DNA from: Thauera sp.
GTDB taxonomy: Bacteria; Pseudomonadota; Gammaproteobacteria; Burkholderiales; Rhodocyclaceae
Direction of reading: 5' to 3'
Assembly (NCBI GenBank): GCA_017302295.1
Contig: JAFLDS010000017.1
Span: 1 to 64,000 of the forward strand
Length of the DNA stretch: 64,000 nt
Below, piece by piece: positions 9,155 through 18,375 of the stretch. Position 1 is the stretch's first letter, and each line of letters begins with the position of its first letter. Made by a program: the position numbers and the translations under genes. The notes under the pieces were generated by a model. The model saw nothing but the letters and a program-made list of their open reading frames with translations. It was not told where the DNA came from and ran no database searches.

Positions 9155-9940
9155 TCAGCGCCCCGTGAAGTTGGGTGCGCGTTTGGCGAGGAAGGCCTCC
9201 AGCCCCTCGCGGTAGTCGTCGGTGGCGAGGAAGTCGAACGCCGCGCGCTTTTCGGCCTCATTCAACTCGGGGCCGCCGCGCATCAGCCGTTTCACCCACT
9301 GCTTGTGCCAGCGCGCGACCAGCGGAGCGCCCGCGCAGATGCGGGCGGCGCAGGCCGCCACGTCGTCGAACACCTTCTCGTCGTCCACCACCCGTGTCAG
9401 CAGTCCCTTCTGCAGCGCTTCGCGCGCGTTCAGGATGCGGCCCTCGAGCAGAATCTCGAGCACCACCGCCGGGCCCACCAGCGCCAGAAGACCGGCCATC
9501 TCGCCCGGATACATGGAAAAACCGAGGCGGTTGATCGGCGCGCCGAAGCGCGAAGACTCGCCCGCGATGCGGATGTCGCAGCAGCCGGCGATCTCCAGCC
9601 CGCCGCCGATGCAGGCGCCGCGGATCGCGGCCACCGTCGGCACCGCGCAGTCGCGGATCGCCTCCAGCGCCTGCGCCACCAGCTCGTCGTGGTAATGCAG
9701 GGCGTCGTCCACCGTGGCGCGCACGGTGAGGAACTCCTCGATGTCGCCGCCGGCGGCAAAGGCTTCGTCGCCCGCGCCGCGCAGGATCACGCAGCGCACC
9801 GAGGTGTCGCCTGCGATGCGTGCCATCGCGTCGTGCAGGCCGCGCCACATGGCGGCATTGACCGCATTGAGCTTGGCGGGATTGACGAGGGCGACAGTCG
9901 CCAGGCCGTCCGTGATGTCGAGGTCGATTCGGGTGTCCAT
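9155..9940 (-). CDS. Enoyl-CoA hydratase/isomerase family protein
   Basis: A 261-residue crotonase-fold protein. The start at 9940 (MDTRIDLDITDGLATVAL) has GAGG upstream and gives the family's normal length; the frame is open further upstream without homology. Oxyanion-hole segments are visible: 'AFAAGGDIEEFL' and 'GACIGGGLEIAGCCDIRIA'. The usual catalytic Glu of hydratases after the second block is not obvious (SSRFGAPINRLGFSMYPG), so isomerase or another crotonase activity is possible. It should act on a CoA thioester in the cytoplasm, perhaps in fatty-acid, aromatic or amino-acid catabolism. It stands alone, divergent from the acetate permease genes. Confidence 0.8.
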   Translation of the reverse strand: MDTRIDLDITDGLATVALVNPAKLNAVNAAMWRGLHDAMARIAGDTSVRCVILRGAGDEAFAAGGDIEEFLTVRATVDDALHYHDELVAQALEAIRDCAVPTVAAIRGACIGGGLEIAGCCDIRIAGESSRFGAPINRLGFSMYPGEMAGLLALVGPAVVLEILLEGRILNAREALQKGLLTRVVDDEKVFDDVAACAARICAGAPLVARWHKQWVKRLMRGGPELNEAEKRAAFDFLATDDYREGLEAFLAKRAPNFTGR

Positions 9941-10047
9941 GGGGGCCTCGGGGTCTCCGTGCTTCATGCGGGTTGGCGCCGCCGCGGCCGGCGGCGGCCG
10001 CAAACGGTTGCAGATTTTCTTCGGGGCAACAAGCGTTCGCTTATTTT

Positions 10048-10065
10048 CCATACGGACTAGTATGG
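10048..10065. promoter_or_regulatory. Inverted repeat, candidate operator
   Basis: CCATAC-GGACTA-GTATGG: 6-bp perfect arms with a 6-bp spacer in an AT-rich stretch between the two divergent genes. The geometry suits a dimeric regulator; the protein is unknown. Confidence 0.4.
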
Positions 10066-10074
10066 AGTCTTGTA

Positions 10075-10088
10075 GATGATATATCATC
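10075..10088. promoter_or_regulatory. Perfect 14-bp palindrome, candidate operator
   Basis: GATGATATATCATC is its own reverse complement and lies about 95 bp upstream of the DUF485/actP pair. It may be an operator or a promoter element of this transporter operon. Confidence 0.4.
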
Positions 10089-10183
10089 CGCCGCGCCGTC
10101 ACGCTGCGTCAGACAGTCGAGCGGCAAGGAAGAGGGCGAGGTGACAGCCATGCAGTGCATGTTGTTTTCTTGAGGAGGGGGAA

Positions 10184-10504
10184 ATGTCGAGTTCAATGTA
10201 TGCGCACATCAGGCGCAATCCGCGTTTTGCGGAACTGGTGGCAAGGCGCACGCGCTTTGCGGCAGTACTCGCGGTCACCGTGCTGGTGATCTTCTATGGC
10301 TTCGTGCTGTTGGTGGCGTTCGCGCCGGAGCTCATCGGCCGCCGGCTGTTCGAAGGCAGCAACGTGACCTTTGGCGTCGCCGCAGGCCTGTTCCAGTTCG
10401 TGTTCTTCTGGGTGCTGACCCTGATCTACGTGCGCCGTGCCAACGGCGAGTTCGACGACATCAACAAGGAAGTCGTCCACGCCGCCTGGAAGGAGGACAA
10501 GTGA
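10184..10504 (+). CDS. yjcH: DUF485 membrane protein, YjcH-like, partner of ActP
   Basis: A 106-residue inner-membrane protein with two hydrophobic spans ([21 protein letters not shown] and [19 protein letters not shown]), which is the DUF485 pattern. In many proteobacteria this small protein is encoded directly before the acetate symporter ActP, as here: its TGA overlaps the actP ATG (TGATG). It is presumed to assist the symporter; the exact role in the family is not settled. A strong ribosome site GGAGGGGG precedes the start. Confidence 0.88.
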   Translation: MSSSMYAHIRRNPRFAELVARRTRFAAVLAVTVLVIFYGFVLLVAFAPELIGRRLFEGSNVTFGVAAGLFQFVFFWVLTLIYVRRANGEFDDINKEVVHAAWKEDK

Positions 10505-12183
10505 TGCGCGCCACCCTGATTTCCCGCCTTGCCGCGGGCCTCGTCGGCCTGTCCGCCGCCACCTCGGTGCTCGCCGCCGGGCCGGCGATGGAGGCGGCGC
10601 AGAAGCAGCCGCTCAACCTTCACGCCATCGGCATGTTCTTCGTGTTCGTGCTGATGACGTTGGGCATCACCTACTGGGCGGCCAGCCGCACCAAGTCCAC
10701 CGCCGACTTCTACACCGCCGGCGGCGGCATCACCGGCTTCCAGAACGGCCTGGCGATCGCCGGCGACTACATGTCGGCGGCCACGCTGCTCGGCCTCACC
10801 GCGATGATGTATGCGCAGGGCGTCGATGCCTACATCTACATGATCGCCTTCTTCGTCGGCTGGCCCATCATCCTGTTCCTGATGGCCGAGCGCCTGCGCA
10901 ACCTGGGCAAGTTCACCTTCGCCGACATCACCGCCTACCGCCTCGACCAGGGCAAGGTGCGCACGATGGCGGCGGTCAGCTCGCTGACGGTGGTGTGCTT
11001 CTACCTCGTCGCGCAGATGGTCGGCGCCGGCCAGCTCATCAAGCTGCTGTTCGGCCTCGACTACAACGTGGCGCTGGTGGTGGTCGGCGCGCTGATGATG
11101 GTGTACGTGACTTTCGGCGGCATGGTCGCCACCACCTGGGTGCAGATCATCAAGGCCTGCATGCTGCTGGTTGGCGGCACCGCGGTGATGCTGCTGGCCT
11201 TCAGCCAGTTCGGCTTCAGCTTCGACACGCTGACCACTAAGGCGATGGAAGTGCACAAGCTCGGCGACAAGCTGCTGAACCCGGGCAGCCTGCTGGCCGA
11301 TCCGGTGACCGCGATCTCGCTCGGTCTCGGCCTGATGTTCGGCACCGCCGGCCTGCCGCACATCCTGATGCGCTTCTTCACCGTGACCGACGCCAAGGAA
11401 GCCCGCAAGTCGGTGCTTTACGCCTCGGGCATCGTCGCCTACTTCTTCAACGTCATCGCCATCATGGGCCTGTGCGCGATCATCATCGTCGGCCAGAACT
11501 CGCAGTACTTCGAGGGCGCAACGCTGGGCGGCAAGATCGTCGGCGGTGGCAACATGGTGGCCATGCACCTGGCGCACGCGGTCGGCGGCAACCTGCTGCT
11601 CGGCTTCCTGTCCGCGGTGGCGTTCGCGACCATCCTGGCGGTGGTGGCCGGTCTGGCGCTGGCCGGCGCATCGGCGATCTCGCATGACATCTATGCTCGC
11701 GTGATCATGAAGGGCAAGGCCTCCGAGACCACCGAGCTGAAGGTGTCGAAGTTCGCCACCATCGGCCTGGGCGTCATCGCCGTGCTGCTGGGCATCGTGT
11801 TCGAGAAGATGAACGTCGCCTTCATGGTGGCGCTCGCCTTCGGCGTTGCCGCCTCGGCCAACTTCCCGGTGCTGATCCTGTCGATGTACTGGAAGGGCCT
11901 GACCACCCGCGGCGCGCTGGTCGGCGGCTACCTCGGCCTGTTCAGCGCGGTGACCTTCGTCGTGCTGTCGAAGTCGGTGTGGGTGGATGTGCTCGGCAAC
12001 GCCTCGGCGATCTTCCCCTACACCCAGCCCGCACTGTTCTCGATGCCGCTGGCCTTCCTCGCCACCTGGCTGTTCTCGGTGACCGACGGCAGCAAGCTTG
12101 CGCGCGACGAGCGCGAAGCCTTCGAGGACCAGTACGTGCGTGCCCAGACCGGTGTTGGCGCGGCGACTGCCGCAGCGCACTGA
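10504..12183 (+). CDS. actP: Cation/acetate symporter
   Basis: A 559-residue sodium:solute symporter of the ActP type with about 13-14 membrane spans. The start at ATG 10504 is preferred over GTG 10501 because AAGGAGG sits 7 bases upstream of it. After an N-terminal signal-like span (residues 1-21) come '[26 protein letters not shown]' and '[30 protein letters not shown]', the hallmark of this subfamily. It takes up acetate, and often other short carboxylates such as propionate, with a cation. The neighbouring propionyl-CoA genes make propionate a reasonable second substrate, but that is inference. A terminator follows. Confidence 0.92.
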   Translation: MRATLISRLAAGLVGLSAATSVLAAGPAMEAAQKQPLNLHAIGMFFVFVLMTLGITYWAASRTKSTADFYTAGGGITGFQNGLAIAGDYMSAATLLGLTAMMYAQGVDAYIYMIAFFVGWPIILFLMAERLRNLGKFTFADITAYRLDQGKVRTMAAVSSLTVVCFYLVAQMVGAGQLIKLLFGLDYNVALVVVGALMMVYVTFGGMVATTWVQIIKACMLLVGGTAVMLLAFSQFGFSFDTLTTKAMEVHKLGDKLLNPGSLLADPVTAISLGLGLMFGTAGLPHILMRFFTVTDAKEARKSVLYASGIVAYFFNVIAIMGLCAIIIVGQNSQYFEGATLGGKIVGGGNMVAMHLAHAVGGNLLLGFLSAVAFATILAVVAGLALAGASAISHDIYARVIMKGKASETTELKVSKFATIGLGVIAVLLGIVFEKMNVAFMVALAFGVAASANFPVLILSMYWKGLTTRGALVGGYLGLFSAVTFVVLSKSVWVDVLGNASAIFPYTQPALFSMPLAFLATWLFSVTDGSKLARDEREAFEDQYVRAQTGVGAATAAAH

Positions 12184-12227
12184 TCTCTTGCTGGCTGGCG
12201 CCTTCGGGCGCCTTGCGTAGCGCCCCC

Positions 12228-12265
12228 ACCCCCGCCCGGCGCCAGCCGGAGCGGGGGTTCTTGTT
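12228..12265 (+). terminator. Rho-independent terminator after actP
   Basis: Stem ACCCCCGC / GCGGGGGT with an inner CCGG...CCGG stem, followed by TTCTTGTTTG. It lies 45 bp after the actP stop, well placed to end the yjcH-actP transcript. Confidence 0.7.
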
Positions 12266-12329
12266 TGTGGGGAATCAGTTGCGCCTGCTGAGCGTCCAAC
12301 ACGCATCACGCGACCGCCGGGAGCCCGCC

Positions 12330-13748
12330 ATGAAAACGCCGCATGCAGCGCCAACCCGCATCGAACACGACTCCATGGGCGCGATCGAGGTCGCCGCCGA
12401 TCGCTACTGGGGCGCGCAGACGCAGCGCTCGCTGCACCACTTTCCGATCGGGGTCGCGCGCTTCCGCTGGGGCCGGCCGATGATCCGCGCCCTGGGCCTG
12501 CTGAAGAAGGCTGCGGCGCTGGCGAACGCCGAGCTCGGCGAAATCCCCCAAGAGCTTGCCGGACTGATCGTGCGCGCGGCCGACGAGGTCATCGGCGGCA
12601 CGCTGGACGAGCACTTTCCCCTCGTCGTGTTCCAGACCGGCTCCGGCACCCAATCCAACATGAATGCCAACGAGGTCGTCGCCAACCGCGCCAGCGAGCT
12701 GGCCGGCGGGCAGCGCGGCAGCAAGTCGCCGGTGCATCCGAACGACCATGTGAACCGTGGGCAGTCCTCCAACGATACCTTTCCGACCGCGATGCACGTG
12801 GCCATCCTGGGCGAACTCGAGATGCGCCTGTTCCCGGAGGTCGGCCGCCTGCGCGACACGCTGGCCGACAAGGCCGTGGCTTTCGCCGGGCTGGTAAAGA
12901 CCGGTCGCACCCACCTGCAGGACGCCACGCCGATCACGCTGGGGCAGGAGATCGGGGCCTGGGTGGCGCAGCTCGATTTCGGACTCGATGCGGTGCGCAT
13001 GGCGCTGCCCGGGCTGCACGACCTGGCGATCGGCGGCACTGCCGTCGGCACTGGCCTGAACGCCCACCCGCGCTTTGGCGCGCGCACGGCCGAGATCCTC
13101 GGCCTGCTCACCGGCCTGCCGCTGCGCAGTGCGCCCGACAAGTTCTTCGCGCTCGCCGCGCACGATGCGCTGGTGCAGGTATCGGCCGCCTTGCGCACCC
13201 TGGCCGGCGGGCTGATGAAGATGGCCAACGACGTGCGCTGGCTGGCGAGCGGACCGCGCTGCGGCATCGGCGAGCTGCGCATTCCGGAAAACGAGCCCGG
13301 CTCGTCCATCATGCCGGGCAAGGTCAATCCGACCCAGTGCGAAGCGCTCACCATGGTCTGTGCGCAGGTGTTCGGCAACGATGCGACGGTGGCCTTCGCC
13401 GGCACCCAGGGCAACTTCCAGCTCAATGTGTACAAGCCGGTCATGGCGCACAACGTGCTCGAGAGCATCGACCTGCTTGCGGATGCCTGCGCGGCCTTCG
13501 AGGCGCATTGCGCGCGCGGCATCGAGCCCGATCGAGAACGCATTGCCGAGCATCTCGACGCCAACCTGATGCTCGTCACCGCGCTGAACCGCCACATCGG
13601 CTACGACCGCGCGGCGGAGATCGCCAAGAAGGCCTTGCGCGAAGGGCTGAGCCTGCGCGAGGCCGCGCTCGGCAGCGGCCACGTCAGCGCCGAGCAGTAC
13701 GCGCGCTGGGTGGTGCCCGACGCGATGACGCATCCCGGCGAGGGCTGA
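12330..13748 (+). CDS. fumC: Class II fumarate hydratase
   Basis: A 472-residue fumarase C-type enzyme of the aspartase/fumarase superfamily, interconverting fumarate and L-malate in the TCA cycle without an iron-sulphur cluster. Visible motifs: N-terminal '[23 protein letters not shown]', '[14 protein letters not shown]', '[19 protein letters not shown]' with the catalytic-base region, '[16 protein letters not shown]', and the signature loop '[11 protein letters not shown]'. Length matches the family. Adjacent genes are not TCA genes, so it is probably its own transcription unit. The start has only a modest ribosome site (CGGGAG). Confidence 0.93.
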   Translation: MKTPHAAPTRIEHDSMGAIEVAADRYWGAQTQRSLHHFPIGVARFRWGRPMIRALGLLKKAAALANAELGEIPQELAGLIVRAADEVIGGTLDEHFPLVVFQTGSGTQSNMNANEVVANRASELAGGQRGSKSPVHPNDHVNRGQSSNDTFPTAMHVAILGELEMRLFPEVGRLRDTLADKAVAFAGLVKTGRTHLQDATPITLGQEIGAWVAQLDFGLDAVRMALPGLHDLAIGGTAVGTGLNAHPRFGARTAEILGLLTGLPLRSAPDKFFALAAHDALVQVSAALRTLAGGLMKMANDVRWLASGPRCGIGELRIPENEPGSSIMPGKVNPTQCEALTMVCAQVFGNDATVAFAGTQGNFQLNVYKPVMAHNVLESIDLLADACAAFEAHCARGIEPDRERIAEHLDANLMLVTALNRHIGYDRAAEIAKKALREGLSLREAALGSGHVSAEQYARWVVPDAMTHPGEG

Positions 13749-13852
13749 ATGCGGCACGGCCGCGGCAAGCGCGTCACGGTGCGGTGATAGACTCGATGCA
13801 CGGCTGCGTGCGGCAGGCTGTGCCGCAGCGGTCGCGTCTGCGAGGAGTCGCC

Positions 13853-15163
13853 GTGCTGTTCAACCAGTTGCTCGTCATCGCGCTGCTGATCGCAGTCAGC
13901 GCGTTCTTTTCCCTGTCCGAAATCTCGCTCGCGGCGTCGCGCAAGATCAAGCTGCGCGTGCTCGCCGACGATGGCAACGAGCGCGCCGCGCGCGTGCTCG
14001 CGCTGCAGCAGAGTCCCGGGCATTTCTTCACCGTGGTGCAGATCGCGCTCAATGCGATTGCGATTCTCGGCGGCATCGTCGGCGAACAGGCGCTGTCGCC
14101 GCATGTCACCGAGCTGTTGCGACCGCTGTACGACGGGCCTTACCTCGACACGGTCAGCTTTCTGCTCGCCTTCGTGTTCGTCACCTCGCTGTTCGTGCTG
14201 TTCGCCGACGTGATGCCCAAGCGTGTGGCGATGGTGAAGCCGGAGGCGGTGGCGATCGCGGTGGTGCGGCCGATGCAGGTGTGCATGTGGCTGTTCGCGC
14301 CGCTGGTGTGGGTGTTCGATGGTCTTGCCGACCGCCTGTTCCGGCTCTTCAAGCTGCCGAGCGCCCGGCCGGAGGACGTCACGGCGGAAGACATCGTGGC
14401 GATGGCCGATGCCGGCGCGCAGTCGGGCATGTTGCTGCGCCAGGAGCAGCAGATGATCAGCAATGTCTTCGAGCTTGACGCGCGCATCGTGCCCTCGGCG
14501 ATGACCGCGCGCGACAGCATCGTGTTTCTGACCCTGGCCGAGCCGGAGGAGAGCATCCGCAACAAGATCGCCACCAGCCCGCACGGCAAGTTCCCGGTGT
14601 GCAAGGACAGCATCGACAGCGTGATCGGCTACGTGGACTGGAAAGACATCCTGCCCCGCATCCTCGACGGCAAGCCCTTGTCCTTGCGCACCACGCCCAT
14701 CGTGCGCAACGTGCTCGTGCTGCCCGACTCGCTGAGTCTGTTCGAGGCCCTCGAGCGCTTCCGCGACGCGAAGGAAGACTTCGCGCTGGTGGTCAACGAA
14801 TACGCCCTGGTGGTCGGCCTGCTCACGCTGAAGGATGTCATGAGCACGGTGATGGGCGAGCTCGCCAGCCCCTTCCAGGAAGACATGATCGTGCGCCGCG
14901 ACGAGCGCTCCTGGCTGATCGATGGCGCCACCCCGATCGAGGACGTGATGGCGGCGCTGGCGATCGCGGAGTTCGAGGGCTTCGAGAACTACGAGACCAT
15001 CGCCGGCTTCCTGATGTACACCCTGCGCAAGGTGCCGCGCCGCACCGACTCGGTGACCTACGCCGGCTACACCTTCGAGGTGGTCGACATCGACAACTAC
15101 CGCATCGACCAGGTGCTGGTCACGCGGGACGCGCCGGCAGCCCCGGCATCCGACGCCAGGTAG
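13853..15163 (+). CDS. CNNM/HlyC-CorC family membrane protein (CBS domains)
   Basis: A 436-residue protein starting with GTG at 13853 (GAGGAG ribosome site 8 bases upstream). Order of parts: DUF21/CNNM transmembrane domain (about residues 1-190, 'FFSLSEISLAASRKIKLR'), two CBS domains (about 200-340, 'MTARDSIVFL...', 'HGKFPVCKDSIDSVIGYVDWKDIL') and a C-terminal CorC_HlyC domain ending 'EVVDIDNYRIDQVLVTR'. Family members are annotated as hemolysin-like but are more likely involved in Mg2+/Co2+ efflux or membrane ion homeostasis. No neighbour suggests a special role. Confidence 0.85.
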   Translation: MLFNQLLVIALLIAVSAFFSLSEISLAASRKIKLRVLADDGNERAARVLALQQSPGHFFTVVQIALNAIAILGGIVGEQALSPHVTELLRPLYDGPYLDTVSFLLAFVFVTSLFVLFADVMPKRVAMVKPEAVAIAVVRPMQVCMWLFAPLVWVFDGLADRLFRLFKLPSARPEDVTAEDIVAMADAGAQSGMLLRQEQQMISNVFELDARIVPSAMTARDSIVFLTLAEPEESIRNKIATSPHGKFPVCKDSIDSVIGYVDWKDILPRILDGKPLSLRTTPIVRNVLVLPDSLSLFEALERFRDAKEDFALVVNEYALVVGLLTLKDVMSTVMGELASPFQEDMIVRRDERSWLIDGATPIEDVMAALAIAEFEGFENYETIAGFLMYTLRKVPRRTDSVTYAGYTFEVVDIDNYRIDQVLVTRDAPAAPASDAR

Positions 15164-15183
15164 CACGCCGCAGCGAGGCGCGA

Positions 15184-15861
15184 TCAGGCCGCCTTGGTCC
15201 TCGCCTTGGCGATGCGTTCGAGCGCGGCGCGGCCGCTGCGGATGTGATCGCGCATGCGCGTCTCCGCGGCGCTCGCGTCGCGTGCGATCAGCGCGTCGAG
15301 TACGGCGCGATGCTCCGCCAAGGCTTGTTCGAGCCGGCCCTCCGAGTACAGCGAATGGTGGCGCGAGAGCTTGATGACCTTGCGCAGGTCCTCGATGACG
15401 TGCAGCAGCCAGTGGTTGTCGGCGATTTCCTGGATGGCAAGGTGGAACGCCTGGTTGGCCTCGAAGAAACCGTCGATGTCCCCGGCGCGCGCAGCCTTCT
15501 CGAGGTCGGCGTGGATGGCCTGCAGGCGCTCGAGATCGGCTTCGGTGGCGCGGGTGGCGAGCACGCGCGCGCATTCGCCCTCGAGCATTGCCATCACGGT
15601 GAAGATCTCGTCCAGGTCGCGATCGGAGATCTCGGTGACGTAACAGCCGCGGCGCGGCTTCAGCGTCACCAGCCCTTCGGATGCGAGCACCTTCAATGCT
15701 TCGCGCAGCGGCGTGCGCGAGATGCCGTATTGTTCGGCCAGCGCCTGCTCGTCGACCCAGGTGCCCGGTGGCAGCTCGTGCGAGAAGATGCGATCGCGCA
15801 GTCGCTCGGCGACTTGCTGGTACAGCGCGAGGGGGGCGATACGGGAGGCGGTCATGGGCAT
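15184..15861 (-). CDS. GntR-family regulator with FCD domain
   Basis: About 225 residues: N-terminal GntR winged helix ('LYQQVAERLRDRIFSHELPPGTWVDEQALAEQYGISRTPLREALKVLASEGLVTLKPRRGCYV') then an all-helical FCD ligand domain with the His ligands typical of metal-binding FCDs (FHLAIQ, HHSLY, EHRAVLDAL). The start is uncertain: ATG at 15861 or 15855, no clear ribosome site. It is divergent from methylmalonyl-CoA mutase, with a 16-bp palindrome between them; the same core motif lies at the epimerase promoter. It is therefore the likely regulator of propionyl-CoA/methylmalonyl-CoA genes, with an organic acid or acyl compound as ligand (inferred). Confidence 0.87.
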   Translation of the reverse strand: MPMTASRIAPLALYQQVAERLRDRIFSHELPPGTWVDEQALAEQYGISRTPLREALKVLASEGLVTLKPRRGCYVTEISDRDLDEIFTVMAMLEGECARVLATRATEADLERLQAIHADLEKAARAGDIDGFFEANQAFHLAIQEIADNHWLLHVIEDLRKVIKLSRHHSLYSEGRLEQALAEHRAVLDALIARDASAAETRMRDHIRSGRAALERIAKARTKAA

Positions 15862-15939
15862 GGGTGGCGGTGCAGCACGTCGGTCTGCGGGTTTGCGCAA
15901 GCGCTTTGAATGATTGGCCGAACTATCAGCGCCTGCGCG

Positions 15940-15969
15940 TTGCATTCATAATTATGGATAAAGTATTAT
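15940..15969 (+). promoter_or_regulatory. Promoter with embedded GntR operator candidate
   Basis: TTGCAT (15940-15945) and TATTAT (15964-15969) are spaced 18 bp and fit a sigma-70 promoter toward the mutase operon. The spacer region carries ATTCATAATTATGGAT (15944-15959), a 16-bp palindrome with one mismatched base pair. The 12-mer ATTCATAATTAT recurs at 47610-47621 upstream of the methylmalonyl-CoA epimerase. Binding by the adjacent GntR protein is inferred. Confidence 0.55.
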
Positions 15970-16212
15970 TTCAGCCGTGAAACAAGTCAACTTCCTTGGC
16001 GCGACGTGGCATGGGAGGTGTCGGGCCGCGGCCCGGCCGGCATGAGAGGGACCGCGTCGCGCTGTGGAGCGTCGTCGGCCGCCCGTGGCATTTGCCACGG
16101 GCGAGCCGGTCGCCGCCGTGAAGCTTGATGGGCCGCTTGATGGGCCAAACGAACGCTGCAACGCCGTATATCAATGCCGCATCCGCGGCCTGAGCTTGAG
16201 AGGGGATCTGTC
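15970..16212. other. Long leader upstream of methylmalonyl-CoA mutase
   Basis: About 240 bases between the promoter candidate and the mutase start with no supported gene. It is GC-rich with local inverted repeats (for example GGGCCGCGGCCC around 16023), but I see no cobalamin-riboswitch core. If the promoter call is right, the transcript has an unusually long 5' leader. Confidence 0.35.
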
Positions 16213-18375
16213 ATGTCGAACGCGAAAGAGCCGGTTTATCCGCAGCCGGACCTGGAAGCCTGGAAGAAGGCCGCGGCCAAGCAGGCGCCGGACGGCGATC
16301 TGGACAAGCTGAACTGGGTCACGCCGGAAGGCCTGACGGTGAAGCCGCTGTACACCGCCGCCGATGTGGAAGGCCTCGAGCATGCCGACACGCTGCCCGG
16401 CTTCGAGCCTTTCGTGCGCGGCCCGCAGCCGACCATGTACGCGGTCAAGCCGTGGACCATCCGCCAGTACGCCGGGTTCTCCACCGCCGAGGAATCCAAC
16501 GCCTTCTACCGCAAGGCGCTCGCCGCCGGCGGCCAGGGCGTGTCGGTGGCCTTCGATCTCGCCACCCACCGCGGCTACGACTCCGACAACCCGCGCGTGG
16601 TCGGCGACGTCGGCAAGGCCGGCGTGGCGATCGACTCGGTCGAGGACATGAAGATCCTCTTCAACGGCATTCCGCTCGACAAGATCTCGGTGTCGATGAC
16701 GATGAACGGCGCGGTGCTGCCCATCCTCGCCGGCTACATCGTCGCCGCGGAAGAGCAGGGCGTCAGCCAGGACAAGCTCTCCGGGACCATCCAGAACGAC
16801 ATCCTCAAGGAGTTCATGGTCCGCAACACCTACATCTACCCGCCGACGCCGTCGATGAAGATCATCGCTGATATCTTCAATTACACGTCGTCGCACATGC
16901 CCAAGTTCAACAGCATCTCGATCTCGGGCTACCACATCCAGGAAGCAGGGGCGAACCAGGCGATCGAACTCGCCTTCACGCTCGCCGACGGCCTGGAGTA
17001 CGTGCGCACCGGCATCAAGTCGGGCATGGATGTCGACACCTTCGCCGGCCGCCTGTCCTTCTTCTGGGCGGTGGGCATGAACTTCTACCTCGAGATCGCC
17101 AAGATGCGCGCCGCGCGTCTGCTGTGGTGGCGGATCATGAAGCAGTTCGAGCCCAAGAGCGCCAAGTCGATGATGCTGCGCACGCACTCGCAGACTTCCG
17201 GCTGGTCGCTCACCGAGCAGGACCCTTACAACAACGTGGTGCGCACGACGATCGAGGCCATGGCCGCGGTGTTCGGCGGCACCCAGTCGCTGCACACCAA
17301 CGCGCTCGACGAAGCGATCGCGCTGCCCACCGAGTTCTCGGCCCGCATCGCGCGCAACACCCAGATCATCATCCAGGAAGAGACGCACATCTGTAACGTG
17401 GTCGACCCCTGGGCCGGCTCCTACATGATGGAGAAGCTCACCCAGGACATGGCCGACAAGGCCTGGGCGCTGATCGAAGAGATCGAGGCCATGGGCGGCA
17501 TGACCAAGGCGGTCGAGTCCGGCTGGGCCAAGATGAAGGTCGAGGAGTGTGCCGCCGAGAAGCAGGCGCGCATCGACTCGGGCAAGGACGTCATCGTCGG
17601 CGTCAACAAGTACAAGCTCGCCAAGGAAGACCCGATCGACATCCTCGACATCGACAACCACGTCGTGCGTGAGGCGCAGGTCGAGCGCCTCGCCCGCATC
17701 CGCGCCACCCGCGACCAGGCCAAGGTCGACGCTGCGCTCGCCGCGCTTACCGAGTGCGCCAAGTCGGGCGAGGGCAACCTGCTCGACCTCGCGGTCAAGG
17801 CGGTGCGCCTGCGTGCCACGGTCGGCGAGATCTCCGATGCGCTGGAAGTCGTTTTCGGCCGCTACCGCGCCAATCCGCAGGCGGTGTCGGGCGTGTATGG
17901 AGGTGTCGTGGAGAACGACGCGGACTGGAAGGAACTGAAGGCCGAGATCGAGGCCTTCGTCGCCGAGGAGGGCCGCCGCCCGCGCATCATGATCGCCAAG
18001 CTGGGCCAGGACGGCCATGACCGCGGCGCCAAGGTGGTGGCTTCGGCCTTCGCCGACCTCGGCTTCGACATCGACATCGGCCCGCTCTTCCAGACCCCGG
18101 AAGAGGCTGCGCGCCACGCGGTCGAGAACGACGTGCATGCGGTGGGCTGCTCCAGCCTCGCCGCCGGGCACAAGACGCTGGTGCCGGCTATCATCAAAGG
18201 CCTGAAGGATCAGGGCGCGGACGACATCATCGTCTTCGTCGGAGGCGTCATCCCGGCGCAGGATTACGATGCGCTGTACGCCGCCGGCGCGAAGGGCATC
18301 TTCGGGCCGGGCACGCCGATCCAGAAGTCGGCCCGCGAAGTGCTCAAGCAGATCCGCGCCGCGCGCAAGGGCTGA
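16213..18375 (+). CDS. Methylmalonyl-CoA mutase
   Basis: A 720-residue adenosylcobalamin enzyme converting (R)-methylmalonyl-CoA to succinyl-CoA. Start MSNAKEP at 16213. The N-terminal TIM-barrel mutase domain (about 30-560) includes '[37 protein letters not shown]'. The C-terminal B12-binding domain (about 585-720) has the DxHxxG motif in '[13 protein letters not shown]', plus '[11 protein letters not shown]' and 'FVGGVIP'. The length fits the catalytic subunit type. It is followed, with a TGATG overlap, by its GTPase chaperone gene and then by both propionyl-CoA carboxylase genes, making a propionyl-CoA to succinyl-CoA operon. The GntR operator upstream probably controls it. Confidence 0.95.
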   Translation: MSNAKEPVYPQPDLEAWKKAAAKQAPDGDLDKLNWVTPEGLTVKPLYTAADVEGLEHADTLPGFEPFVRGPQPTMYAVKPWTIRQYAGFSTAEESNAFYRKALAAGGQGVSVAFDLATHRGYDSDNPRVVGDVGKAGVAIDSVEDMKILFNGIPLDKISVSMTMNGAVLPILAGYIVAAEEQGVSQDKLSGTIQNDILKEFMVRNTYIYPPTPSMKIIADIFNYTSSHMPKFNSISISGYHIQEAGANQAIELAFTLADGLEYVRTGIKSGMDVDTFAGRLSFFWAVGMNFYLEIAKMRAARLLWWRIMKQFEPKSAKSMMLRTHSQTSGWSLTEQDPYNNVVRTTIEAMAAVFGGTQSLHTNALDEAIALPTEFSARIARNTQIIIQEETHICNVVDPWAGSYMMEKLTQDMADKAWALIEEIEAMGGMTKAVESGWAKMKVEECAAEKQARIDSGKDVIVGVNKYKLAKEDPIDILDIDNHVVREAQVERLARIRATRDQAKVDAALAALTECAKSGEGNLLDLAVKAVRLRATVGEISDALEVVFGRYRANPQAVSGVYGGVVENDADWKELKAEIEAFVAEEGRRPRIMIAKLGQDGHDRGAKVVASAFADLGFDIDIGPLFQTPEEAARHAVENDVHAVGCSSLAAGHKTLVPAIIKGLKDQGADDIIVFVGGVIPAQDYDALYAAGAKGIFGPGTPIQKSAREVLKQIRAARKG

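Larger units (their letters stand above)
9941..10183. other. Divergent intergenic region, enoyl-CoA hydratase / acetate permease
   Basis: No gene. It carries two inverted repeats listed separately, and a strong ribosome site (GGAGGGGG) just before the DUF485 start at 10184. Both divergent promoters must lie here. Confidence 0.5.

Noticed and set aside
10426-12354. 642-codon minus-strand frame over actP
   Set aside because: His/Gln/Glu-rich shadow of a membrane-protein gene; not plausible as a real protein.
15970-16212. Cobalamin riboswitch before the mutase operon
   Set aside because: The leader is long enough, but no B12-box-like core or pairing pattern was seen.
16171-18171. 666-codon frame on the strand opposite methylmalonyl-CoA mutase
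   Set aside because: It mirrors a certain gene, has an Arg/Val/Gly-heavy composition typical of antisense in high-GC DNA and no recognisable domain.
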